64,000 nucleotides of DNA from Leptolyngbya sp. 'hensonii' (lineage in GTDB: Bacteria > Cyanobacteriota > Cyanobacteriia > GCF-001939115), in assembly GCF_001939115.1 (NCBI RefSeq), contig NZ_MQTZ01000044.1, forward strand, positions 1 to 64,000, written 5' to 3'. The translations under genes and the position numbers were made by a program. Below are positions 31,630-40,862 of the stretch, in pieces (within the stretch, counting starts at the first letter, position 1; every line of letters begins with the position of its first letter). Under the pieces are notes generated by a model. That model saw nothing but the letters and a program-made list of their open reading frames with translations, searched no databases and had not been told where the DNA came from.

Positions 31630-32325
31630 CTAGGCTGGAGGGAATTGGGCAGAATCATCCCGTCCGGTTAATAATTGCGATTTCATCGCCTCTAATTCGG
31701 CATCCACGTCTGACCCACTTTCCAGAGCCGCAAATTTTTTGGTCAGATCGTCAGCTCCTAATTCTGCGATCGCCTGGGATTGGGCCTCCAATTGCAGCAC
31801 CTTTTCTTCCATCCGCTCAAAAGCAGTCATAGAACTGCTGTTAGAACCCACCCGGCCCATCATCTCATTGATCTGCTGCGATGCTTTGGCGGAGCGGGCA
31901 CGGGCGATATAAAGGTCTTTCTTCGACTTGGCTTCTGAGATCTTCCCTTCCAGGAGCCGCATGTTTTGCTTCATCTCGTTCACAATGCCGGTTTGCTGCT
32001 CGACCTGGGTTCTTAATGCGGTGGCAGTCTCCTGGTAGGTTTTCCGTCGAACCAGTGCCTCGCGGGTCAGATTCTCATCGCCCTTTTCCAGAGCCAGTTG
32101 TGCCCGTCGATACCACTCATCAGCATTGGTCTGGGCCTGGGACATCTGACGTTCCGTGCGTTTCTGGGTGGCGATCGCCTGGGCTACAGCCTGTCGCAGG
32201 TGAATCAGGTCATCTTGCATATCCAGCACGGTCTGTTCCAGAATCTTCTCTGGATCTTCGGCCTGACTGATCAGGCTGTTGAGGTTAGCACGAATCACTC
32301 GAAGGATTCGGTCGAAAAGTCCCAT
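31630..32325 (-). CDS. PspA/IM30 (Vipp1-like) membrane-remodelling protein
   Basis: 231 residues, almost entirely coiled coil after the amphipathic N-terminal helix (MGLFDRILRVIRANLNSLIS). The family segment EDPEKILEQTVLDMQDDLIHLRQAVAQAIA is clear, and the end ELEAMKSQLL is the conserved ESCRT-III-like helix. It lacks the additional long C-terminal helix of canonical Vipp1, so PspA-type is as likely as Vipp1; cyanobacteria often have both. It binds and remodels plasma or thylakoid membranes. It may be in one unit with the upstream SPOR-like gene (about 150-base gap). Confidence 0.9.
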   Translation of the reverse strand: MGLFDRILRVIRANLNSLISQAEDPEKILEQTVLDMQDDLIHLRQAVAQAIATQKRTERQMSQAQTNADEWYRRAQLALEKGDENLTREALVRRKTYQETATALRTQVEQQTGIVNEMKQNMRLLEGKISEAKSKKDLYIARARSAKASQQINEMMGRVGSNSSSMTAFERMEEKVLQLEAQSQAIAELGADDLTKKFAALESGSDVDAELEAMKSQLLTGRDDSAQFPPA

Positions 32326-32477
32326 GATGGATCTCCGTCAACAGTTCTGGAGCTGAATAGAGGTTGTGAATCCAGGAATCTGGCGCACCTGATCCGTCGA
32401 TCGGAGACTGCCATCCTCATTCCTGCTGCTTCACCCTTCATGGTACCGCACCTTTTCAGGTTGTCGTTAGGACCCGG

Positions 32478-33986
32478 TCAGCGCGGCTTCACCTCTGCAT
32501 TGATTCCCTGTTGCTGCAGTGTCTGAACCATTTCCTGGGCTTTGGCCGGATCCTGGAAAGAGCCAACTTGAATTTGGGCTCCCTGAGGGGAATTGCGCAC
32601 GAACGCATCGGGAACTGCCTGTTTTACCTGTTCTAGCGTCTGATCTCCATTAAAAGGAGTGGTCACCACGTACTTACCAGGCTGACTGGGGGCGATCGGT
32701 TGCCCAGGCACCGCTTCCTGGCGGGCTGATGGTGTCACTGACTTTGGAGGTCCTGCAGGTCGAGTCGATGCGGCCTGACGGGAGGGTTTGGCTGCTCTGG
32801 AACGGGTCGGAGCAATCTGAGCCGGGGCCGGAGGGGCAACGGTTCGCGGAACGGTGGGTTGGGGGGGAAGAGATTGGGCCGCTTCGATCGGGGATCGGGT
32901 GGGGACGGCAACGATCGGAGGGTCAGAGAATGGGATAGAGCTAGAATTGAGGGGGGCAACCGATGGAAGAGCTGTTGAGCCTGGCTGGCGCTTGGGCGAA
33001 GCGGCTGTTTTGGCAGCAGTGGAGGCAGTCGTTTTCAGCTTCAATTGAGCCTGGGGGGAAGCTGCCGCCGCTGTTGGTGAACTGGGGGGTGTGCCATTAG
33101 GTACGGCATTTGTTTCCAGGGTTCCCAGGGTATTCAGGTTCAGATTGACAAACTCTTTAGCAGTCAGATCGGGTGAGTTGGGAATCGAGGTGGGTCCATC
33201 CGAGTCGCTCCGAACCGCTGGTAACTTGATCGGCTGCTGGTCTACCTTGGGGGCAGCCGCCTGGGGCTTGCGGTTCAGGCCGATCTGGTGCAGCTTGACC
33301 TGATTCATGGCGACATAGCCTACACCCGCGCTGGAAAAGAGCAGCAACAAGACTGAACCTATTCCCAGAGGATTTAACCAGCGAATGCCTGATCCCGAGG
33401 AGGCAGCCATCTGGCCTTCTTCCTCGGAGAGGGTTTTCAGGAGCTCTTCAGAAGACTCGAAATAGCTGTAGGGATCCGCTTGCTCACTCAAATCTACTTC
33501 TGAATAGGGCTGCAGGGCTGGTTCAGGAATAGCTCCCACCTGGGTTGGAGGCGTTGACAGCACCATGCCCGGCTGGGCATCGACGGATCGTTCCTCCAGG
33601 GGTTCTGGGGAGGCCGCTGGGGCTGCAGAAACAATCTCTTCTGATGAATTCGATAATGGACTGCGGGTGGGTGAGATAACGGTTGGGGTCAGGGGTCGGG
33701 AAATGGTTGGTGAAACAGGCTCCGATCGATCGGCCCCTCGCTGCTGCTGGGAGGGCTCTGGGGTAGACGGAGTTCCGATCGAAATCAGGTCAATTGGTTT
33801 GCTGGCCACCCGAAAAGGACTGGCTCCGGCTGCAACTGGTTGCTGAGATCTGCGACGGCGACGGTATCGGGCTAACTCCTCGTCCAGATTGATATTTAGG
33901 CTACTGAGGGCGGCCTGTAATATAGGATGCAAAGAGCCGGTATGGACCTGATTTTCTGGAGACGCGATCGAGGAAGGTCTACTCAT
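32478..33986 (-). CDS. single-pass membrane protein with C-terminal SPOR-like domain
   Basis: 502 residues. Residues 17-45 are a conserved-looking helix (LHPILQAALSSLNINLDEEL followed by an Arg-rich patch); 50-200 is Pro/Ser-rich and disordered; 207-227 is one membrane helix (IGSVLLLLFSSAGVGYVAM); 230-425 is again Pro/Ala-rich; the last about 75 residues form a SPOR-like repeat (PDAFVRNSPQGAQIQVGSF, then AKAQEMVQTLQQQGINAEVK), a fold that binds denuded glycan in peptidoglycan. The layout suggests a cell-wall or division-site protein spanning the periplasm. Low sequence complexity makes family naming impossible by eye. Confidence 0.8.
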   Translation of the reverse strand: MSRPSSIASPENQVHTGSLHPILQAALSSLNINLDEELARYRRRRRSQQPVAAGASPFRVASKPIDLISIGTPSTPEPSQQQRGADRSEPVSPTISRPLTPTVISPTRSPLSNSSEEIVSAAPAASPEPLEERSVDAQPGMVLSTPPTQVGAIPEPALQPYSEVDLSEQADPYSYFESSEELLKTLSEEEGQMAASSGSGIRWLNPLGIGSVLLLLFSSAGVGYVAMNQVKLHQIGLNRKPQAAAPKVDQQPIKLPAVRSDSDGPTSIPNSPDLTAKEFVNLNLNTLGTLETNAVPNGTPPSSPTAAAASPQAQLKLKTTASTAAKTAASPKRQPGSTALPSVAPLNSSSIPFSDPPIVAVPTRSPIEAAQSLPPQPTVPRTVAPPAPAQIAPTRSRAAKPSRQAASTRPAGPPKSVTPSARQEAVPGQPIAPSQPGKYVVTTPFNGDQTLEQVKQAVPDAFVRNSPQGAQIQVGSFQDPAKAQEMVQTLQQQGINAEVKPR

Positions 33987-34180
33987 CCCATCACTCCAAT
34001 CTGAACATTGAAATCTTAAGGGCGATCTAAGAGCATAAGTATAGCGAAGTCGGGGCAGAATGCCACTGATTATTGCGGATGATTGAAAGAAAGATGGCGA
34101 TAAATCTAAAAATAAGTTGAAATAATATCCAATTGGCGAGTTGACTTGTTATTTGCTAACTGTTGGCTGTGAATGGTTTT

Positions 34181-34750
34181 ATGTCCCTGAGTTCACTGAA
34201 TCACTTGCTCAATCACCTGGAGAGCCAGGAATCCTGGAAAGAACGGCAGCAATTTAAGCGCCTGCTGAAGGCATGGCCAGCAATTGTTGGGCCTGTTGTT
34301 GCAGCCCAGACCCGTCCCTTGGGGATTCAAGGTGACAGTTTAAAAATTGCGACATCTAGTTCGGTCTGGGCCCAGAATCTGGTCTTTGAGCGGCGGCGGA
34401 TTTTGGAGAAGTTGAATCAGCAGCTTTCCCTGTCTCTGGCGGATATTCGGTTTTCTACCGCTGGGTGGCAGCAACCGGCTGCAGGGATGGCCAACGCCCC
34501 AGGAGAAACGCCCATTCTCTGGCGAGATCACCCCAGTCTTGCGTCTGGGATGGCCAGGCCCCGTCCTCGTCGAGATCCGTCCCAACCAGACCCAACCCCG
34601 GAATCGGCGTTTCAGCAGTGGGCCAGCATGATCCAGGCTCAAGCCCGTAATCTGCCTACCTGTCCTCAATGTCATTGCCCCTGCCCCCAAGGGGAACTCG
34701 ATCGCTGGGCAATTTGCTCGATTTGCCTGCGCAATGCCCAGTCTTCTTAA
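34181..34750 (+). CDS. DUF721 (DciA-like) domain protein
   Basis: 189 residues from ATG 34181. The N-terminal 100 residues are a DUF721 domain ([40 protein letters not shown]), the family of DciA, a bacterial replicative helicase operator. A Pro-rich linker follows, and the C terminus has a four-cysteine zinc-binding-like element ([20 protein letters not shown] then C). A helicase-loading or nucleic acid role is known for DciA; for this cyanobacterial form it is inference. It precedes ccmP by 50 bases. Confidence 0.82.
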   Translation: MSLSSLNHLLNHLESQESWKERQQFKRLLKAWPAIVGPVVAAQTRPLGIQGDSLKIATSSSVWAQNLVFERRRILEKLNQQLSLSLADIRFSTAGWQQPAAGMANAPGETPILWRDHPSLASGMARPRPRRDPSQPDPTPESAFQQWASMIQAQARNLPTCPQCHCPCPQGELDRWAICSICLRNAQSS

Positions 34751-34800
34751 CCCGATCCGGCAACCTGGTATACTGGGCTAGCTGTTTACAGGATTGTACT

Positions 34801-35439
34801 TTGGGCACTGAGCTCCGGAGCTATGTTTACTTGGATAATTTGCAACCTCAGCATGCAGCCTATCTGGGAACAGTGGCTTCCGGTTTTTTACCCCTGCCCG
34901 GAGACGCTTCTCTCTGGATTGAAATCTCTCCCGGCATTGAAATTAATCGCATCACGGATATTGCCCTCAAATCTGCGGTTGTGCGCCCGGGGGTACAGAT
35001 TGTTGAACGGCTCTATGGGCTCCTGGAAATTCATTCCAGTAAACAGGGAGAAACTCAGGCTGCAGGGCAAGCCATTCTCCAGTCCCTGGGAGTTCGGAGG
35101 CAGGATTGCCTGAAGCCCCGGGTGCTCTCCAGTCAAGTGATTCGAAATATTGATGCCCATCATGCCCAACTGATCAATCGTGCCCGCCCAGGGCAAATGC
35201 TCCTGGTGGGGCAGACCCTCTATGTCCTGGAAGTTGAACCAGCCACTTATGCCGCTCTGGCAGCCAATGAGGCCGAGAAGGCAGCCCTGATTAATATTTT
35301 GCAAATTTCTGCTGTAGGCAGTTATGGCCGTCTTTATCTGGGTGGAGAAGAGCGAGATATTCTGGCTGGCTCCAGAGCCGCATTGGCGGCCCTCGAAAAC
35401 GTAGCCGGTCGGGAAATTACCCCGGTCCGTAAAGAATAG
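34801..35439 (+). CDS. ccmP: carboxysome shell protein CcmP (tandem BMC domain)
   Basis: 212 residues starting at TTG 34801 with AGGA 8 bases upstream. The preceding frame to 34669 overlaps the DUF721 gene and is not part of the protein; the family begins [14 protein letters not shown], matching [14 protein letters not shown] here. Two BMC-type halves: [20 protein letters not shown] through [11 protein letters not shown], and the second with [20 protein letters not shown] and [15 protein letters not shown]. CcmP forms stacked trimers with a large gated pore in the beta-carboxysome shell, thought to pass metabolites such as 3-phosphoglycerate and RuBP. raf1 and glcD follow within 4 kb, giving a carbon-fixation neighbourhood. 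Confidence 0.88.
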   Translation: MGTELRSYVYLDNLQPQHAAYLGTVASGFLPLPGDASLWIEISPGIEINRITDIALKSAVVRPGVQIVERLYGLLEIHSSKQGETQAAGQAILQSLGVRRQDCLKPRVLSSQVIRNIDAHHAQLINRARPGQMLLVGQTLYVLEVEPATYAALAANEAEKAALINILQISAVGSYGRLYLGGEERDILAGSRAALAALENVAGREITPVRKE

Positions 35440-35550
35440 CCTGGAATTTGAGTCCGCTTTAAAAACTGCCACCCATCTTATTCAGATTGCTCCCTGGAAT
35501 CACCAAAATCAGAGGTGAGGTTTATAGAGTCAGCCCTGGGAGGAATTGTG

Positions 35551-35691
35551 ATGAGAAGGACAAAAATTAAATTGATCCCAACCCTGGTTCTGTTTACGTT
35601 AACCGGCTTGCTGGCTTTTTACCTGCCCATTCCAACCCTCACCTCTTTCACGACGACATCAGGGAGTGATTGGATTAGCTCAGATACCTGA
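35551..35691 (+). CDS. 46-residue small membrane/secreted protein candidate
   Basis: ATG 35551 has a strong GGGAGGA 7 bases upstream. The peptide starts MRRTKIKLIP followed by TLVLFTLTGLLAFYL, a positively charged end plus one hydrophobic helix, then a Ser/Thr-rich tail ending DWISSDT. It could be a genuine small membrane peptide, or the surviving signal peptide of a decayed exported protein. It lies 110 bases after ccmP on the same strand. Confidence 0.4.
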   Translation: MRRTKIKLIPTLVLFTLTGLLAFYLPIPTLTSFTTTSGSDWISSDT

Positions 35692-35696
35692 GGTGA

Positions 35697-35996
35697 TTAT
35701 TCTGCCCGATAGGAAGGGGCGGAACGATGAGCGTCCGTTTCATAAACTTCTGGTTGCATATAACTCAGAAAAACGGACTCTTGCAAAGACAAGAGTTCCT
35801 CTTTCCAAAGCCGTTCAATCTCAAAGCTTTCCCAAGAAGGAGCAAAGGGTGGCAAAGCAAGGGAACATGCTTTCCAACCACTCCGAACTGATACGTTCAG
35901 TTGCTGACAGCTACCTCCCCGACGCCCTTCAGGAACATAATGCCGACAATGCCGACAGGTGGATGTAGAAATGCTGGGACTGTTGGTAAAAGACAT
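35697..35996 (-). CDS. small conserved cyanobacterial protein with C-x2-C motif
   Basis: 99 residues. The central segment CRHCRHYVPEGRRGGSCQQL followed by VSVRSGWKACSLALPPFAPSWE matches what I recall as a widespread cyanobacterial family of unknown function; four cysteines (C-x2-C, C, C) could bind zinc or form disulfides. The C-terminal 35 residues are charged and helical. It is convergent with the 46-residue ORF, stops 5 bases apart. No ribosome-binding site is evident before ATG 35996. Confidence 0.8.
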   Translation of the reverse strand: MSFTNSPSISTSTCRHCRHYVPEGRRGGSCQQLNVSVRSGWKACSLALPPFAPSWESFEIERLWKEELLSLQESVFLSYMQPEVYETDAHRSAPSYRAE

Positions 35997-36432
35997 TGGA
36001 AATTCATAGATTGCTTAACTTCAATTTTGCAATAGTCTTCTAGATGCCAGATCTGCCAAAACCCTTTTCAAGTCCTCTCTTGAGCGATCCCAAAGAAACC
36101 ATTAGCTTCCGATTCTCTTTAGCTTTCTCTTAAAGAACCGACATATTTAATCCTGCTGCTGATCTTGAAGAACTTAGCCGCTTTAGCTTAAAACTGATTG
36201 GGGATCAAGGGTAAATAACACTGAGAAAGCTTAAAAAAGACTGAATGGTGCTGATTTAACGGCACTGATTTGTAAGATTAATAATTTTGCTATGAAACTC
36301 ACAAGTTCTTTAATCAGAGGAGGGCTGGGGCTAATACTTTCTGGGTTGAAACGTCTGGGAATCCTGCTAAGTTGATGTGCCCTGACTGATTTCCCCCTAT
36401 AATGTCGGCTTGGTTGAGTTGAATGGGAGCCC
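35997..36432. other. gene-free spacer with candidate raf1 promoter
   Basis: About 435 AT-rich bases without a plausible gene. TATAAT at 36398-36403, 30 bases before the raf1 ATG, is a good -10 element; the nearest -35-like sequence, TTGATG at 36372-36377, is 20 bases away, longer than ideal. An ORF on the minus strand (36231-36518) overlaps the raf1 start and is not credible. Confidence 0.4.
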
Positions 36433-37518
36433 ATGTCTGAAACGCCAGAAATGTCAAATGAGGGTGAAGCACCAGGAGGGCCAGACATTGAGGCACTGGT
36501 GCGATCGCTGCGCCGCAAAGAAGGAACCTGGGTGGAGTGGGGGCAAGCCTGTCAGCAACTGCAGAAAGCTGGCCGCAGTGCTCAGTGGATTTTTGAGGAA
36601 ACCGGATTTGAGCCCATTCACCAGAATCAGGTGATGGTGGCGGCTCAGGTCTATGCCAGTCTTCTCAATCAGGGTATTTCAGCTTCTACCCAGGCTCACT
36701 ACGAGCGCAAGGGCAGCGATATTCTTTATGAATTGCGAATTTTGGCCCAGGAAGATCGAGCTGCCGTGGCAGAGCTGGTTTTAGAGCGAGGACTCGATCT
36801 GGATGAAGCCCATGAAGTGGCGCGGGCGGTGAAAGAATTTTCTCGTCTGGTAGTTATTCCTGAGGGGTTTACCGCCCATCCCGGCGATGCGGTGGCTTAT
36901 CAGATCTGGAAGCTGACCCGCCAGAAATCCGATCTACAGGAGCGCTCTCGCTTGATTGCCCAAGGGCTGAAGTTTGCCTACAGTCCTGCGGCCCGCCAGA
37001 AAATTGAGCAGTTGCTGACTGATTTTACGGTGACGCCAGCCCGACCCGCTCCTCTGCTGCCGGTTTATCGTCTGGAAACGGATGATGAAATGCCTCGTCT
37101 TTTACCCGTGGTGGGGCAAATGCCCCTGTCAGTAGAGGATTTTAAGGCAGTGCCTCTGCTGGAGGAAGTCGGACCCTTCCAGATCGTGAAGTTTTCTGGA
37201 ACAGGGGCCTGGATAGCGATTCCAGGCTGGCAGGCAATTTTGGGTGCGGCAGATCCGGTGGCGTTTTTGTGTGATTCGGAGCATCTGCCGACGCCTTTGC
37301 CTGGGAATACCGAGGAGGTGATGGTGGTAGTCGATCGGGCCCAGCGAGATTGGGATGGGAATAGTTATTTTGTGGTCGATCGATCGGGCCAACTGGATTT
37401 GCAATGGTCTGAGGAGGCTCCGGAACTGAGGATTCTGGGGCGGGTGATCGTAGTGATGCGACCGAAGAAGATTTTGGATGAGGCTGCGACCAAGGAACTC
37501 TGGCAAATCGATGAATGA
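36433..37518 (+). CDS. raf1: Rubisco accumulation factor 1
   Basis: 361 residues. Raf1 is a dimeric chaperone that brackets RbcL dimers and promotes assembly of L8 cores in cyanobacteria and chloroplasts. The N-terminal helical alpha-domain is recognisable (ALVRSLRRKEGTWVEWGQAC, TGFEPIHQNQVMVAAQVY, YELRILAQEDRAAVAELVLE), followed by a linker and the beta-domain (MPLSVEDFKAVPLLEEVGPF, GPFQIVKFSGTGAWIAIPGW, ending in VVMRPKKILDEAATKELWQI). Length matches the family. A TATAAT lies 30 bases upstream, so the leader is short. Convergent with glcD. Confidence 0.93.
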   Translation: MSETPEMSNEGEAPGGPDIEALVRSLRRKEGTWVEWGQACQQLQKAGRSAQWIFEETGFEPIHQNQVMVAAQVYASLLNQGISASTQAHYERKGSDILYELRILAQEDRAAVAELVLERGLDLDEAHEVARAVKEFSRLVVIPEGFTAHPGDAVAYQIWKLTRQKSDLQERSRLIAQGLKFAYSPAARQKIEQLLTDFTVTPARPAPLLPVYRLETDDEMPRLLPVVGQMPLSVEDFKAVPLLEEVGPFQIVKFSGTGAWIAIPGWQAILGAADPVAFLCDSEHLPTPLPGNTEEVMVVVDRAQRDWDGNSYFVVDRSGQLDLQWSEEAPELRILGRVIVVMRPKKILDEAATKELWQIDE

Positions 37519-37547
37519 TTGGGGAAAGGACGGGATGAATCGCGTCC

Positions 37548-39017
37548 TTACAGGCGTTCGATCGTGGGGTATTGGCGATCAAGGGCAACACCCGCCCCTT
37601 CGCCGCAGGTGCGGGGGGTGGGAAACATTTTGCCGGGATTGGCCAGACCCTGGGGATTAAAAACCTGTCGCACCCACTGCATGGTTTCCAGATCGGTTTC
37701 TGTAAACATCTCAGGCATGTAACAGCGCTTGTCGGCTCCGATGCCATGTTCACCGGAGATACTACCGCCTGCACGAACACAGAGTTTCAGGATTTCTCCT
37801 CCCAGCTCCTCCACCTGCTCCAGGGCTCCGGGAATGCGGTTGTCGAACAGGATCAGGGGATGGAGGTTGCCGTCTCCAGCATGGAACACGTTGGCAATCT
37901 GATAGCCAAACCGATCGCTCAGAGCTGCAATTTCCTTCAGGATAGAGGAGAGTTGGGTGCGGGGAATCACGCCATCTTGGACGTAGTAATCGGGGCTCAG
38001 CTTTCCGGCTGCGGCGAAGGCAGCCTTCCGACCCTTCCAGAGTTTTAGTCGTTGTTCTGGGTCCGTGGCTATGGCGATGTTGCGGGCTCCATGTTGACGG
38101 CAGATGGTTTCGACCTGACGACTGCTGGCTGCCACTTCTGCCTCCAGCCCATCCAGTTCCACCAGCAAGATAGCCTCCGCATCCCGGGGATAACAGCCGG
38201 TTGCGACTACATCTTCCACCGCATTAATACTAAGGTTGTCCATGATCTCCATCCCGCCCGGAATGATCCCGGATCCGATAATATCGGCAACACTGTTGCC
38301 AGCAGCTTCCATCTGGGTGAAGTCGGCCAGCAACACATGGACTGCTTCCGGGGATTTGAGAATTTTCAGCGTAATTTCTGTCGCGATCCCCAGGGTGCCT
38401 TCTGAACCGACGAAGAGTCCAGTCAGGTCATAGCCCGGCATTTCTGGCACCGCACCACCGACATCAACCACCTCGCCGGTTGGCAACACCAATTTCAGGG
38501 CCAGGACGTGGTTGGTGGTGACCCCATATTTCAGGCAATGAACGCCCCCGGAATTCTCAGCTACGTTGCCCCCGATCGAGCAGACAATCTGGCTGGAAGG
38601 ATCAGGTGCGTAGTAGAACCCAGCCCCACTCACAGCCTGGGTCACCCAGCTATTGATCACACCCGGCTGGACGACCACCCGTTGATTCTCCAGGTCCAAA
38701 TCCAGGATCTGACGCATCAGGGCGGTGACAATGAGCACAGAGTTTTCGATCGGCAATGCGCCGCCAGATAAGCCCGTTCCAGCGCCTCTGGCAATAAAAG
38801 GAACCTGGTGGGCAATGCAGATCTGGACCACATGAGAGACCTGCTCGGTCGATCGGGGGAGGACCACCACCGCTGGGCGTTGTCGGTAGCTGGTCAGGCC
38901 ATCACACTCGTAGACGAGTAATTCTTCCCGGCGACGAACCACTCCATCTTTGCCGACCACCGCTTCAAACTGTTGAATCAACACAGGCCAGTTGAAGGTT
39001 TTGTCTTGTGTCTGCAT
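37548..39017 (-). CDS. glcD: glycolate oxidase/dehydrogenase subunit GlcD
   Basis: 489 residues. FAD-linked oxidase of the photorespiratory pathway, converting glycolate to glyoxylate. The FAD-binding type-4 domain begins around residue 50 (RPAVVVLPRSTEQVSHVVQI; FIARGAGTGLSGGALP; NVAENSGGVHCLKYG; GLFVGSEGTLGIATEITLKI). The C-terminal domain includes NVFHAGDGNLHPLILFD and GGSISGEHGIGADKRCYM with the metal/substrate histidines. Length is normal. Facing raf1, stops 29 bases apart. Confidence 0.95.
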   Translation of the reverse strand: MQTQDKTFNWPVLIQQFEAVVGKDGVVRRREELLVYECDGLTSYRQRPAVVVLPRSTEQVSHVVQICIAHQVPFIARGAGTGLSGGALPIENSVLIVTALMRQILDLDLENQRVVVQPGVINSWVTQAVSGAGFYYAPDPSSQIVCSIGGNVAENSGGVHCLKYGVTTNHVLALKLVLPTGEVVDVGGAVPEMPGYDLTGLFVGSEGTLGIATEITLKILKSPEAVHVLLADFTQMEAAGNSVADIIGSGIIPGGMEIMDNLSINAVEDVVATGCYPRDAEAILLVELDGLEAEVAASSRQVETICRQHGARNIAIATDPEQRLKLWKGRKAAFAAAGKLSPDYYVQDGVIPRTQLSSILKEIAALSDRFGYQIANVFHAGDGNLHPLILFDNRIPGALEQVEELGGEILKLCVRAGGSISGEHGIGADKRCYMPEMFTETDLETMQWVRQVFNPQGLANPGKMFPTPRTCGEGAGVALDRQYPTIERL

Positions 39018-39074
39018 AGGAGGTGGGGGACTAGCGAGTAAGGAATCTGCTTTAATCCTATCCCCTCTCTCCCC

Positions 39075-39677
39075 CTATTTCTGGAACTCGACAGACTCTA
39101 GAAAAGCAGTTACTTCCGGCGCATCCAGTTGCTTCCCATCCACCAATACAAACATTTGATACAAGGTGCCGTTGACATAAAAAATTCGGGCTTTGGCCAG
39201 CAGAGTTTCTCCCTTGTTCAGGGTGATCTCCCGTCCCGGAAACCCCTGGGCTGTAATTTTCGTTTCCTGGGTGATGGTTGCCCCCATGCCTCTGGCCAGA
39301 CCATCCCGACTCCCATCGAGCCCCTTCTGCACATCAAAGCTCATTCCGGATGGAAAGATGAACTTGTTATGGGAAAGGGCGTAGGCCCGTTTTGCTGACT
39401 TATCTTCATAGGTCACCAGGACCAAGTTGGTTTTGCCTGCCTTGGTATCCAGGGTGCGGGTGTCTTCCCTGGGTTTGCCAGGAAAGCGAGCCGTGTACTT
39501 CCCGGTTGGCGAGGTGTAGTTATACCAGGTGCTGGCAATGGTGGCGGGATTGGTGACAACTGGAGTTGCTGGGTTGCTGCTTGCCTTGGGTCTATTTGTA
39601 CAGGCGGCTAGGGCGATCGGTAGCATCAGGGTGATCACCAGATGCCGATACTGAAGCAGAGGATGGGATGGCGGCAT
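39075..39677 (-). CDS. lipoprotein of unknown function
   Basis: 200 residues with a signal peptide ending in a lipobox (MLPIALAAC), so probably a lipid-anchored periplasmic or outer-membrane protein. The mature part after an Ala/Thr/Pro linker contains YTSPTGKYTARFPGKPREDT, a motif of small beta-sandwich lipoproteins common in cyanobacteria, and ends VTAFLESVEFQK. No enzyme motif. Stands between glcD and miaA on the same strand. Confidence 0.82.
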   Translation of the reverse strand: MPPSHPLLQYRHLVITLMLPIALAACTNRPKASSNPATPVVTNPATIASTWYNYTSPTGKYTARFPGKPREDTRTLDTKAGKTNLVLVTYEDKSAKRAYALSHNKFIFPSGMSFDVQKGLDGSRDGLARGMGATITQETKITAQGFPGREITLNKGETLLAKARIFYVNGTLYQMFVLVDGKQLDAPEVTAFLESVEFQK

Positions 39678-39744
39678 ACTGAATCAGGGTAAAGTTGGCA
39701 GGTTGCTGAACTTATTACGAACTTATACCAAGTTACATTTGGTT

Positions 39745-40695
39745 TCACAGGCTTGCAGGATCACTGGCCTGGCCTCCTGAAGGCAGGCAGGCTAAAAATT
39801 CCTGGACCCTGGTCCAGATCTGCTCCAGAACATCGGATTGCTCCGGATCAAACCAGAGAATTGTGGGATCAGCCCGGAACCAGGTCCGCTGCCGCTTGGC
39901 GAGTTGGCGGGTATGAACCACGATCTGGGTCTGAGCTCCATGGAGAGAGAGGCCACCAGCCAGATACTGCCGAATCTCCCGGTAACCCAGGGTCTCCAGG
40001 AGCGGTAAATCAGGCCCATACTTGTGGCAGAGGGTTTCTACTTCTGCCACAAGACCGGCCTCAATCATCCCTGCAGTGCGCCGTTCAATCCGATGATTCA
40101 GAATAGTAGGTTCACAGGACATCCCAATTTGCAGGATAGGATAGGTCGGGGGCTGGCCCGTTTGTTGCTCTGACAGCGATCGACCGGTGGTATAGTACAC
40201 TTCCAGAGCCCGCAATGTCCGCACCTGGTCGTGGGCATGAATCCGCTGGGTGGCGATCGGGTCAACCTGCTGCAGGAAGGCGTAGAGCTGGACCTGACCG
40301 AGGGCCTGGAGTTGCGATCTCAGGGCCGCCTGAGGCGGTATCCTGGGAATGCTCAGGCCCTGGGTAATCGATCGCAAATATAGACCGGTGCCCCCAACGA
40401 GCAGGGGGACTGCAGTGGCCGAGGAAGTCTGCAACTGGGCAATCAGAGTTTGGGCTTGCTGCTGGTAATCTGCCAGGGTTAAAGTCTCGGTGGGGTCGCA
40501 GATGTCAAGCAGGTAATGGGGAATCTGTGCCCGCTCTGCCAGGGTTGGCTTGGCGGTGCCAATGTCAAATTCCCGGTAACAGGCTCTGGAATCGGCGTTT
40601 AAAATAACGGTTTCCATGCGTTGAGCCAGTTTTATGGCCAGTCCAGATTTGCCCACTGCTGTAGGGCCGCAGATCACAATCAATCCAGGGTGCAT
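39745..40695 (-). CDS. miaA: tRNA dimethylallyltransferase
   Basis: 316 residues. Adds dimethylallyl to A37 of tRNAs reading UNN codons. P-loop GPTAVGKSGLA at 10-20, DSRACYREFDIGTAKPT (the catalytic Asp segment), HYLLDICDPTETLTLADYQQ, GGTGLYLRSI, and RIHAHDQVRTLRALEVYYTTG are all standard MiaA. Length is normal. It is divergent from gyrB; the 167-base gap holds promoters for both. Confidence 0.96.
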   Translation of the reverse strand: MHPGLIVICGPTAVGKSGLAIKLAQRMETVILNADSRACYREFDIGTAKPTLAERAQIPHYLLDICDPTETLTLADYQQQAQTLIAQLQTSSATAVPLLVGGTGLYLRSITQGLSIPRIPPQAALRSQLQALGQVQLYAFLQQVDPIATQRIHAHDQVRTLRALEVYYTTGRSLSEQQTGQPPTYPILQIGMSCEPTILNHRIERRTAGMIEAGLVAEVETLCHKYGPDLPLLETLGYREIRQYLAGGLSLHGAQTQIVVHTRQLAKRQRTWFRADPTILWFDPEQSDVLEQIWTRVQEFLACLPSGGQASDPASL

Positions 40696-40862
40696 AACCG
40701 AGGCAATTCATTTGTTCTATAATAGACAATATGGATCCCTAAACTAAACAGGGCTTGTAATGCCTCTAAAATCGCTTTTAACCCTTTTATGTTAGAATTT
40801 CGATGAATTTTGCTGTTCTGAAAGCTGGGGAGCTTTAGAACGTTCTTGGGAGCGCTTTATTC

